DNA from: an uncultured Lachnospiraceae bacterium
GTDB taxonomy: Bacteria; Bacillota; Clostridia; Lachnospirales; Lachnospiraceae
Assembly (NCBI GenBank): GCA_910586005.1
Contig: CAJUHG010000026.1
Coordinates: forward strand, 9,932 to 33,315
Direction: 5' to 3'
Length of the DNA stretch: 23,384 nucleotides
Under the pieces are notes generated by a model that had not been told where the DNA came from, ran no database searches, and saw only the letters and a list, made by a program, of their open reading frames with translations. Position 1 is the stretch's first letter. Every line of letters starts with the position of its first letter. This document shows positions 1-6,478 of this stretch, piece after piece. A program made the translations under genes and the position numbers.

Positions 1-1
1 G

Positions 2-106
2 GATTTAAGGGAGTGTGCAGAAATAGTGTCTAAATTAGATGCAAAAATGCTTTCTTTGAATGAAGCAATTATACAAGCAAAAGAAAAACAAAAAGAGTGT
101 GAATAA
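2..106 (+). CDS. C-terminal end of an unidentified protein (partial)
   Basis: The window opens inside a reading frame that runs 34 codons to a TAA at 104-106. The visible tail is rich in Glu, Lys and Gln and has heptad-like hydrophobic spacing, so it is probably helical or coiled-coil. The true start is outside the window. It could be the end of almost any cytoplasmic protein or of a small helical subunit. The frame choice rests only on its being the open one of the three. Confidence 0.45.
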   Translation, partial: DLRECAEIVSKLDAKMLSLNEAIIQAKEKQKECE

Positions 107-172
107 TAAAGAAATGGAAAAAATTTTAAAGATGATTGCTTATGCTATAATTGTATATAGAATGGAGAAAAA

Positions 173-1042
173 ATGAAAGTAAGCGTTCTAACTGAAAATA
201 CAGTTTATAAAAGAGGATTTTTGGGAGAACATGGATTGTCTTTATTTATTGAGACAGCAGAAGAAAAGTATCTGTTTGATACGGGACAGAGTGGGGTATT
301 CTTACATAACGCTGAAAAATTAAAAATTGATTTAGAAAAGTTGAATGGAATTATTTTAAGTCATGGTCATTATGACCATTGTGGAGGAATGGAATATTGG
401 AGTAAGAAGCAGAAAATAGATGGGAATCTAAAAAAAATTGCTCCAATTTTTATCAATGAAAAGGCGTTTGATGAAAAGTACACAAAGCATTTATCTAATG
501 GAATGTTGCGTTACATTGGAGTTGAGGATAAAGAAAAAATTTGGAAAGATTTGGAATCATCTGTAAAATTTATATATACCAAAGAAGGTTGTACAACGAT
601 TTCAAATAATGTGTTTCTATTATCTAAAATTCCATATGTAACAGAATTTGAGCCAATGTCAGATGGATTTTGGAAGAAAGTTTTTAGAAAACAAACCTCT
701 GAATGGATAGTTGATACTTTAGAAGATGAACAGCTTCTTGTGATTAGAAGTGAAAAAGGATTGTGTGTATTTGCAGGGTGTGCACATCCTGGTATTATCA
801 ATTGTTTGCGGTATGTGCAAACATGTTTTCCCAAAGAACATATATATAGTTTAGTAGCAGGAATGCATTTGAAAGCATGTAGTGCGAGCAGATTACAAGC
901 AACAATTCAAGCGTTGAAAGAAATACAGCTAGATATTATAGTTCCTTTACATTGTACAGGAATCACTGCAATTGCTGCTATAAAAGAAGCGATGAAGGAG
1001 ACTTGTGTTTTGGGGGAAGTTGGAAAAATAATTAGCTTATAA
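173..1042 (+). CDS. MBL-fold metallo-hydrolase (COG1237-like)
   Basis: Cytoplasmic metallo-beta-lactamase-fold protein of 289 residues. The metal-binding motif SHGHYDHCGG lies at residues 63-72 (H64, H66, D68, H69). Further candidate metal ligands lie in FAGCAHPG, AGMHLKACS and the C-terminal VPLHCTG. The overall pattern resembles the branch annotated from memory as COG1237, or '7,8-dihydropterin-6-methyl-4-(beta-D-ribofuranosyl)aminobenzene-5'-phosphate synthase-like'. That name should not be read as a proven reaction. The ATG follows a GGAG-like site at 164-167, and a TATAAT-like box lies at 146-151. The gene appears to be a single transcription unit closed by the hairpin at 1081-1138. Substrate unknown; fold assignment is strong. 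Confidence 0.85.
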   Translation: MKVSVLTENTVYKRGFLGEHGLSLFIETAEEKYLFDTGQSGVFLHNAEKLKIDLEKLNGIILSHGHYDHCGGMEYWSKKQKIDGNLKKIAPIFINEKAFDEKYTKHLSNGMLRYIGVEDKEKIWKDLESSVKFIYTKEGCTTISNNVFLLSKIPYVTEFEPMSDGFWKKVFRKQTSEWIVDTLEDEQLLVIRSEKGLCVFAGCAHPGIINCLRYVQTCFPKEHIYSLVAGMHLKACSASRLQATIQALKEIQLDIIVPLHCTGITAIAAIKEAMKETCVLGEVGKIISL

Positions 1043-1080
1043 GAAAGCAAATAAAAAAATTATCACAAATCTGAAAAATA

Positions 1081-1138
1081 AAAAATCAGAATTTTTTTGA
1101 AAGAAATGTCTTTTGAGAAATTCTGGTTTTTTTATTTA
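1081..1138 (+). terminator. Rho-independent terminator after the MBL hydrolase
   Basis: A 14-bp stem pairs 1081-1094 with 1118-1131 (core tcagaattt/aaattctgg with one G-U pair, flanked by A/T pairs) and is followed by a T-rich run. It lies 39 nt after the stop codon at 1042. Confidence 0.75.
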
Positions 1139-1281
1139 TTAGCATACTTTCTTGTAAGAAATTTATTTTAAAGAATATAAAAAGAAGGTAGAGGAATGAT
1201 AAGAAGAAAAGGCTATTGATAATTTATAGAAATCTTGATAAGATGTATAAAGTTTCAGAAAATTATATGGGAGGAAGTGTT

Positions 1282-2061
1282 ATGCCAGAAAGCAAAAGAA
1301 TATTAAATCTTGCTATATCTGTAGGGGAACTTTTATTAAAAAGTGGTGCAGAAATTTATCGAGTTCAAGAAACAGTAAGTCGCATTTTAGAATCTTATGG
1401 AATTAAAGATTATCATGTCTTTGTGATTACAAATGGAATTTTTGCTACTGTTTATGAACAACGAGAAGATGCTGCAAGTATGGTGCGCTATGTGCCTATA
1501 GATGATGTAAATTTGGAAAGAGTAGCAGAAATTAATCAACTTTCAAGAGAAATTTGTGATGGTAGATGTAGTATTGTAGAAGCACATGAAAAACTAGAAA
1601 CTTGTAAAAATTCTAAAGGGGTTAAAAATTCAACATTGATTTTTGCATGTGGGATAGGTAGCGCAGGTTTTTGTTATCTTTTAGGTGCAAGACCTTATGA
1701 TAGCATGATATCATTTTTTTTAGGGATGCTATTAGAAGTTTTTTTGATTACTGCAAGGAAACATCACGCCTCAAAATTTATTATGAATATTGTAGGAAGT
1801 GCATTGGTTACAATAGGAAGTTTAATTTTATATGTAATGGGCGCTGGAATTTTATTTGATAAAACTATTATTGGAGGAATTATTCCATTATTACCAGGAG
1901 TGGCATTGACAATGGCCATTAGGGATTTATTTAGTGGAGATTATTTGTCAGGAGGTATCCGCTTGATAGATGCCTTGCTTACAGGAATGTGTATTGCAAT
2001 TGGGGTAGGAGCAGCAATTAAAGCATTTCAATTATTAGGAGGAGGTGTATTACCTCTATGA
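1282..2061 (+). CDS. Threonine/serine exporter, N-terminal half (ThrE/YjjP-like, DUF1212)
   Basis: Membrane protein of 259 residues if started at 1282. That ATG sits six nt after GGAGGA (1270-1275). The upstream in-frame ATG at 1216 has no such site and would add 22 atypical residues, so I reject it. The N-terminal part, about 120 residues (RILNLAISVGELLLKSGAEI, VFVITNGIFATV), is the soluble ThrE-type domain. About five hydrophobic segments follow, including a LPGVALTMAIRDLFSGDYLSG motif typical of the family. The stop overlaps the next gene's ATG (ATGA at 2058-2061), so the two halves are probably translationally coupled and form one exporter. Amino-acid export is inferred from the family. 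Confidence 0.85.
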   Translation: MPESKRILNLAISVGELLLKSGAEIYRVQETVSRILESYGIKDYHVFVITNGIFATVYEQREDAASMVRYVPIDDVNLERVAEINQLSREICDGRCSIVEAHEKLETCKNSKGVKNSTLIFACGIGSAGFCYLLGARPYDSMISFFLGMLLEVFLITARKHHASKFIMNIVGSALVTIGSLILYVMGAGILFDKTIIGGIIPLLPGVALTMAIRDLFSGDYLSGGIRLIDALLTGMCIAIGVGAAIKAFQLLGGGVLPL

Positions 2062-2507
2062 TAGATCAGATGATTGTATCCATAGTTGCTACCATAGCTT
2101 TTGCAGTACTATTTTATGTACCTAAAAAAGAATATTTGTTTTGTGGGATAAATGGTGCTATTGGATGGGGAGTGTATTTATTTTGTAGATCTTATGGAAC
2201 AGGTGTTACAGTTGCATCTATGTGGGCGGCTCTTGTTTTAACATTGGTTGCAAGAATTATGTCAGCAATAAGAAAAATGCCTAGTACAGTATTTTTAATT
2301 ACAGGCATTTTTACTTTGGTACCAGGAGCAGGACTTTATTATACATCTTATTATCTAATTATGAATGATTTAGAACGATGTATAGAAAAAGGAATAGAAA
2401 CTTTTAAAATTGCAGGTGCTATTGTATTGGGGATTATTTTTGGATTAATATTGCCTCAAAGTTGGTTTAATTATTTAAGTAAAATTACAATAAAAAGAAA
2501 AGGATAA
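2058..2507 (+). CDS. Threonine/serine exporter, C-terminal half (YjjB-like, DUF3815)
   Basis: Membrane protein of 149 residues with four or five hydrophobic segments. Its motif FTLVPGAGLYYTSYYLI matches the second half of ThrE-type exporters. It overlaps the preceding gene by four bases, an arrangement common where the two exporter halves are separate polypeptides. It ends 12 bp from the convergent anti-sigma gene, and no obvious hairpin fits in that gap. Confidence 0.85.
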   Translation: MIDQMIVSIVATIAFAVLFYVPKKEYLFCGINGAIGWGVYLFCRSYGTGVTVASMWAALVLTLVARIMSAIRKMPSTVFLITGIFTLVPGAGLYYTSYYLIMNDLERCIEKGIETFKIAGAIVLGIIFGLILPQSWFNYLSKITIKRKG

Positions 2508-2518
2508 TATAACTTGAT

Positions 2519-3274
2519 TTATTTATGATTTTCTGATTTATGATGGTGGTTGCCTCCATGTTCATGTTCACAATCAGTGTTTTGCTCTGTTATAGTATCA
2601 GGATTGTCTCCATTTTCATAGTGTAATAAAGTATCATGTAATTGGCACATTGACATATGCTGACATTCTTCTGTTGTTACAGTTGGATCATATTGAGAGA
2701 GAAGATAATATATTTGATACTTTCCTAAGGACATCCCACATTTATGAGCAGATATGACCATTTCCATATCAGCTTGTCGGCACATTCCATGATATTTTGC
2801 TGTTACTGTACTATTTTGTAAATCGGAAAGAAGTTCTTCAGCCTTTGAAGATGCAACAGTAAAAGTTAAATCAGCATCTTTTGTAAGATATGGCTGCATG
2901 GTATCACATTCCACTAGTAATTCTATTGCCTCAAGATAGTTTTTTCCTTTTAGATTTAAATGTTTTAAGATGGATTGTCCTTCTTTATTTTTACTTTCTG
3001 CTTTAGTCACATAATTCATACGGTTTAGGGTAAGTTCAATAGAAGGATTTACATCAACACTAACATAGGATACTGGGGTTCCCAAAAAATACCATCCACT
3101 AATTCCAAAACAGAGTAACAGAAGAGTACAAACTGAAAGTAATGGATACAAACTGGTTCGAATAGAAGCTTTTGCTGTTTTTAAATTTTTATGGGCTAGA
3201 TAATCAGATACAGATTGTTTCATCTGTTCTGTTGCATGGATTTCTCCAAAAGCCTTTTGAATTTTTTTATGCAT
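2519..3274 (-). CDS. RsgI-like anti-sigma factor with His-rich C-terminus
   Basis: Single-pass membrane anti-sigma factor of 251 residues. About 40 cytoplasmic residues (KIQKAFGEIHATEQMKQSV) precede one transmembrane segment (about residues 43-65). Directly outside comes VSYVSVDVNPSIELTLNRM, the hallmark of the RsgI-type extracytoplasmic domain. The protein ends in an acidic, His-rich tail (CEHEHGGNHHHKSENHK) that could bind metal. I prefer the ATG at 3274, because AAGGTG sits a few bases upstream of it, over the GTG at 3283. With that start it overlaps the sigma gene by 8 bp, which implies coupled translation. It should hold the sigma factor inactive until an external signal; the signal is unknown. 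Confidence 0.85.
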   Translation of the reverse strand: MHKKIQKAFGEIHATEQMKQSVSDYLAHKNLKTAKASIRTSLYPLLSVCTLLLLCFGISGWYFLGTPVSYVSVDVNPSIELTLNRMNYVTKAESKNKEGQSILKHLNLKGKNYLEAIELLVECDTMQPYLTKDADLTFTVASSKAEELLSDLQNSTVTAKYHGMCRQADMEMVISAHKCGMSLGKYQIYYLLSQYDPTVTTEECQHMSMCQLHDTLLHYENGDNPDTITEQNTDCEHEHGGNHHHKSENHK

Positions 3275-3749
3275 CGTCGTCACCTTCCAATTTTTGTTTG
3301 AGCAAATTTCTCCCTCGAGATAAAAGTGAATAAACAGTATTTTCTTTTTTATGTAACATAGTTCCTATTTCTCGTGCTGTATAACCTTCATAATAGTGTA
3401 GATAGATGATATCTTTATATTTTGGGGGCAAAGAAAGAACGGCTTCTAATATATTTAAATTTTCTGGCATTACACTTGCCACTTCTTCAGATAGCACATC
3501 TAAAGGTACTGTACGATGGCGGAACAGACTTTTTTTAAAATCTTTACAGGCATTAATGGTTACTCGAATTAGCCACGCCTTTTCATGCTCACCATTTTCA
3601 AAGACAACTGAACAGAGGATATACTTTAGGAATACTTCCTGGAGCACATCTTCTGTATCAGTCTGATTTTTTAGATGTAAAAGACAAATTCTGCGTATCA
3701 TATCAGCATATAATTCAATTGCCTGATTTACCTCCTGTTCACTGCGCAT
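3267..3749 (-). CDS. ECF-type RNA polymerase sigma factor
   Basis: Sigma-70 family factor of 160 residues, the usual ECF size. Region 2 (ADMIRRICLLHLKNQTDTED, then VLQEVFLKY) binds core polymerase and the -10. Region 4 (LPPKYKDIIYLHYYEGYTAR, then EIGTMLHKKENTVYSLLSRG) is the -35-binding helix-turn-helix. It is followed without a gap by its anti-sigma factor. The ATG at 3749 has no Shine-Dalgarno in front. Instead, the 49-nt element at 3759-3807 ends 9 nt upstream, and an AGGAGG lies inside the reading frame at codons 5-7. ECF factors usually drive their own promoter, so that element may be the autoregulated promoter, but it may also be a mobile-element end (see its entry). Confidence 0.9.
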   Translation of the reverse strand: MRSEQEVNQAIELYADMIRRICLLHLKNQTDTEDVLQEVFLKYILCSVVFENGEHEKAWLIRVTINACKDFKKSLFRHRTVPLDVLSEEVASVMPENLNILEAVLSLPPKYKDIIYLHYYEGYTAREIGTMLHKKENTVYSLLSRGRNLLKQKLEGDDDA

Positions 3750-3758
3750 GGGATATTT

Positions 3759-3807
3759 GTTACTGAAAACCTTATAAAAAGTTGTAAACTTTTTTGTTTT
3801 GTTCCTA
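3759..3807 (-). promoter_or_regulatory. 49-nt element upstream of the ECF sigma gene, copied upstream of scfB
   Basis: Read on the minus strand, this stretch contains TAGGAA, AAAAGTTTA, CTTTTTATAAGG and TTTTCAGTAAC. It ends 9 nt before the sigma ATG. The same blocks occur at 21805-21852, ending 10 nt before the scfB start: 43 of 49 aligned columns match, with five substitutions and one gap. If it is a promoter, AACTTTTT and CAGTAA would be ECF-style -35 and -10 parts, and the mRNA would be almost leaderless. If it is mobile-element DNA, it is the outer end of the tnpB remnant upstream. Confidence 0.5.
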
Positions 3808-3842
3808 TTTCTATGAGTATGTTCTAGGAAAATAGATAATTA

Positions 3843-3985
3843 CCTCTAGGGCATCCCAAGATGGCCATACGGCCGTTTCACAAGGTATACCCTCTAGGGC
3901 ATCCCAAGATGGCCATACGGCCGTTTCACAAGGTATACCCTCTAGGGCATCCCAAGATGGCCATACGGCCGTTTCACAAGGTATA
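3843..3985 (+). repeat. Tandem 48-bp repeats, three units (family A)
   Basis: Three nearly perfect head-to-tail units with a 48-bp period; the ctctaggg block begins at 3844, 3892 and 3940. Each unit is clearly richer in GC than the surroundings. It contains the palindrome ggtatacc at the unit junctions, the hairpin-forming gggcatccc and the near-palindrome ggccatacggcc. Two 47-bp units of the same family lie at 21261-21367, and degraded copies lie at 4273-4313, 8070-8115 and 10172-10262. There are no spacers, so this is not a CRISPR array. It behaves like a REP/BIME-type or mobile-element-linked repeat. Confidence 0.85.
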
Positions 3986-4124
3986 AGTTTGGTTTCATAC
4001 TCTTCATAGGTATAAATTTCTGACTAATGCATTCGTATATCTGTATTAATTTGAAATGTTAGTCTACAATTTTAAAAATATTATAGATAAAACTGGCTTT
4101 AGGATTTGGTATAGTATCTGATGT

Positions 4125-4270
4125 AAATAATTTCACAAATGTTTGTTAGTCTTTGATCTAATTTTAAAAGTTGTTTTTCGCCTTTTATAATGTTACTTGT
4201 TTTACAATAACTTTCTCCTTTCTTATTTTTTCATATTTATTGGATATGAAACGTTGTAACTTACGTTTTT
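4125..4270 (-). pseudogene. tnpB fragment (IS200/IS605-type), copy 1
   Basis: On the minus strand, after a single frameshift, the translation reads RKLQRFISNKYEK, then KKGESYCKTSNIIK, then LLKLDQRLTNI. This is the lysine-rich stretch between the N-terminal domain and RuvC-II of TnpB. Stops and shifts follow, with a degraded LHQI-like helix, so it is dead. The 42 nt at 4183-4224 match the fragment at 21708-21749 in 41 positions, so both derive from the same element. N-terminal, RuvC and zinc-finger parts are not found nearby. TnpB assignment is from recognising this motif. Confidence 0.6.
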
Positions 4271-4272
4271 TT

Positions 4273-4313
4273 TCTGGCATCCTATTATGGTTATGTGGCT
4301 GTTCTATAAGGTA
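4273..4313 (+). repeat. Degraded family A repeat unit
   Basis: A roughly 41-bp stretch (tctggcatcc, then tatgtggctg, then ttctataaggta) matches the 48-bp unit at about 70% by eye, with one small gap. It abuts the tnpB fragment at 4125-4270. Identity is low enough that chance or shared element ancestry cannot be separated by eye. Confidence 0.45.
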
Positions 4314-4519
4314 GAAAAGAAAATTTATTTTATGTCAAGTGTTAATTTATATTTTTTAAGTAAATTGCCAAGTGCATTGACACTCGGCAACAATTCTTAA
4401 TTTTTATATTTAAAATTTTCAGAAATTTATTGAGAGAATCATATATATCTGTACCATGTATAATTCCAATATGAGAAACTCCTCCTTCTCATTCCTGAAG
4501 GGAATGGATTTGTAACTGT
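4314..4519. other. Non-coding stretch with one good hairpin
   Basis: AT-rich sequence with no supported gene. The best feature is an inverted repeat at 4365-4390: ttgccaagtg pairs with cactcggcaa with one mismatch around a 6-nt loop, followed by a T-rich stretch. It could be an old terminator. Another small hairpin (cattcc/ggaatg) lies at about 4490-4506. Broken reading-frame pieces continue on the minus strand from the remnant at 4520-4700. Confidence 0.35.
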
Positions 4520-4700
4520 TTAGTAGTAGTAAAGGATGCTTCTTCCTACTTTTAATCCTGATAATCTACATAAAGTAGTATTAATAAGATGGTTGATAGT
4601 ATCTTTCCTATGGGAGATATCCCCTGATCTAACTGTATCAGGTATTAAGCTTCCCATGTAGTACCATATTATTTTCTTGTTACAGTTCAGATTTTACTTT
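4520..4700 (-). pseudogene. Unrecognised decayed reading frame
   Basis: On the minus strand about 60 open codons run to a TAA at 4520-4522 and include MGSLIPDTVRSGDISHRKDT and LINTTLCRLSGLKVGRSI. The composition is protein-like and unlike the simple AT-rich junk around it. There is no ribosome site before the only ATG (4657-4655), and the frame is closed on both sides, with further protein-like pieces in other frames downstream. I do not recognise the family. It may be a gene fragment left by the same events that deposited the repeats and tnpB piece. Confidence 0.3.
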
Positions 4701-4835
4701 AACAATGACTGATATTAAAAATTTTATATTTTAATTTTTCAAAGTACCAAGAGTACCTTCAGCATAATTGCTCCCAATAGTTTTCTTTATGTATACAGTA
4801 TAACTTGAAATATTATTTTTTGCAACAATATTATA

Positions 4836-4991
4836 AGGCTCCTCCACCTCCTAAAGGCAATAGGAGAAGCCTACTACAAATGATTTTATTTATAAAAATC
4901 ATAATATTTTATAGGTCTTATTTGAATTTAATATACATATATCGCCGATTTTCTCTCATAACTAAAGTTATAAAAATATTCTCGGCGATAT
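4836..4991. repeat. Nested inverted repeats (possible cruciform or terminator)
   Basis: A perfect 10-bp inverted repeat (atatcgccga at 4939-4948, tcggcgatat at 4982-4991) encloses a smaller palindrome, ataact/agttat. Just upstream, ctcct/aggag arms pair near 4850-4865. A 63-codon open frame (4805-4996) crosses these structures, but it has no ribosome site and a low-complexity product, so I do not call it a gene. Role unknown; the end of a lost element or a transcription terminator are both possible. Confidence 0.45.
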
Positions 4992-5125
4992 TGTAAAAAT
5001 GTTTTGATAAGATATGTTTTGTTATTAAAATTTATAAGAATGAATAGGTTTTTAAGGTTATTTTCTTGCTATTATGTTTTGCAAGATGTTCTTGAATATT
5101 AGTTGTATGATATTTCTTTTTTTAA

Positions 5126-6166
5126 TTAGCGGTGATGTCTTCCACCATGATGACCTCCACCATGATGACCTCCACCATTGTAGTTCCCATTATTAGAACA
5201 ATGGTCACAGACACCATCACCATTGTCATCTACATAATAACCACATCCATGATTGATATTGGAACAATGGTCGCAGATACCATCGCCATTGTCATCTACA
5301 TAATAACTACATCCATGATTGATATTAGAACAATGGTCGCACATACCATCACCATTGTCATCTACATAATAACTACATCCATGATTGATATTGGAACAAT
5401 GGTCACAGACACCATCACCATTGTCATCTACATAATAACTACATCCATGATTGATATTGGAACAATGGTCACAGACACCATCACCATTGTCATCTACATA
5501 ATAACTACATCCATGATTGATATTAGAACAGTGGTCACAGATACCATCACCATTGTCATCTACATAATAACTACAAATAGCATTAGTAGTGTTGACAGTA
5601 TTAATAGCATTAGCACTATTCTCTGTGTTATTATTGTTGGTGTTATTCTCTGCATTATCGTTGTCAGTATCTACACTAGCATTGTTAGCATTATTCTCTG
5701 TGTTATTATTGTCAGTATCAGTATCTACACTGTCATTGTTAGTATTATTCTCTGTGTTATCATTGTCAGTATCAGTATCTGCACTGTCATTGTTAGTATT
5801 ATTCTCTGTGTTATTATTGTCAGTATCAGTATCTGCACTGTCATTGTTAGTATTATTCTCTGTGTTATTATTGTCAGTATCAGTATCTACACTGTCATTG
5901 TTAGCATTATTCTCTGTGTTATTATTGTCAGTATCAGTAACCACATTGTTTTCTAAGATTTGATTATTGGTAGTATTTTTTTCAACCGTATTCAAAATCT
6001 TATTTCCTATGATAAGTTGTTCCTTTTCTGTATTTGCAGAATACTTTTCCATAGGAACTGTTTGAGAACCTTGCTTCTTGATGTTTGAAGCAATTACTGG
6101 AGCTGCAATTGCAAAGGCCATAAAACAAGCCAATCCTACAACTAATACTTTTTTAAATTTTTTCAT
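5126..6166 (-). CDS. Exported Asn/Asp-rich protein with six Cys-rich calcium-loop-like repeats
   Basis: 346 residues. Residues 1-27 form a signal peptide (MKKFKK, then a hydrophobic core ending APVIAS). Residues about 77-190 are built of 18-residue units rich in Asp, Asn and Thr (DTDTDNNNTENNTNNDSA). Residues 198-330 hold six 22-residue repeats, each with YYVDDNGDGICDHC: a DxNxDGxxD loop of the calcium-binding EF-hand/dockerin type, three Cys (CDHC plus one) and one or two His. The end is GGGHHGGGHHGGRHHR. The ATG follows AGGAGG. Calcium or zinc binding, disulfide cross-linking and a surface role are inferred from composition. Monocistronic. Repeat units are nearly identical at DNA level, so copy number is likely variable and assembly errors are possible. 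I know similar DGDGxCD repeats only in uncharacterised secreted proteins. Confidence 0.85.
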   Translation of the reverse strand: MKKFKKVLVVGLACFMAFAIAAPVIASNIKKQGSQTVPMEKYSANTEKEQLIIGNKILNTVEKNTTNNQILENNVVTDTDNNNTENNANNDSVDTDTDNNNTENNTNNDSADTDTDNNNTENNTNNDSADTDTDNDNTENNTNNDSVDTDTDNNNTENNANNASVDTDNDNAENNTNNNNTENSANAINTVNTTNAICSYYVDDNGDGICDHCSNINHGCSYYVDDNGDGVCDHCSNINHGCSYYVDDNGDGVCDHCSNINHGCSYYVDDNGDGMCDHCSNINHGCSYYVDDNGDGICDHCSNINHGCGYYVDDNGDGVCDHCSNNGNYNGGGHHGGGHHGGRHHR

Positions 6167-6362
6167 AAATAACCTCCTAAATACATTTTCTGTTTTGCTT
6201 CTTTACTTATAATACGACATGAAAAAACAAATCCTTGCATTGTTTTAAAATAATTCAAAAAATAATCAAAAATATTTTTAGCATTCTTGTTGCTAGGTGC
6301 AGGTCAATTTTGTGGATAAAATCAAATTCACACCTCTACAATCTGCCACTATATTAGAGAAA

Positions 6363-6426
6363 GAGATGGAATCCCGCCACTCATAGAAATCATTTGTTTA
6401 TTGCTTATAGAGGCGGGAGTCATCTC
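6363..6426 (-). other. Interrupted GC-rich hairpin downstream of the amylase gene
   Basis: Arms gagatg (6363-6368) plus cccgcc (6373-6378) pair with ggcggg (6412-6417) plus catctc (6421-6426), with small internal loops and a 33-nt apical region. It lies 53 nt past the amylase stop, on the side where its transcript ends. No long U-run follows, so it is an imperfect terminator or a 3'-end-protecting or small-RNA structure. Nothing else is seen in 6167-6478 apart from the ribosome site of the upstream gene. Confidence 0.5.
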
Positions 6427-6478
6427 TCATTTGATATAAAGATTGTATTAGAATTAAGAAAGTTCTTAAAATTTTCTA

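Noticed and set aside
1197..1220. Seven-codon leader peptide (MIRRKGY) before the exporter genes
   Set aside because: A weak AAGG/GAGG precedes it, but such short frames are common by chance and no attenuator structure accompanies it.
3843..3985. Possible CRISPR array
   Set aside because: The units are directly adjacent with no spacers and no cas gene is present.
4805..4996. 63-codon open frame in the decayed island
   Set aside because: No ribosome site, low-complexity Ile/Tyr/Lys-rich product, and it runs through two inverted repeats.
5132..5956. Long plus-strand open frame (274 codons) opposite the repeat protein gene
   Set aside because: It is the antisense of the repeats; the periodic DNA keeps several frames open. 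Its product is an Ile/Thr/Ser low-complexity chain, while the minus frame has a signal peptide, AGGAGG and meaningful motifs.
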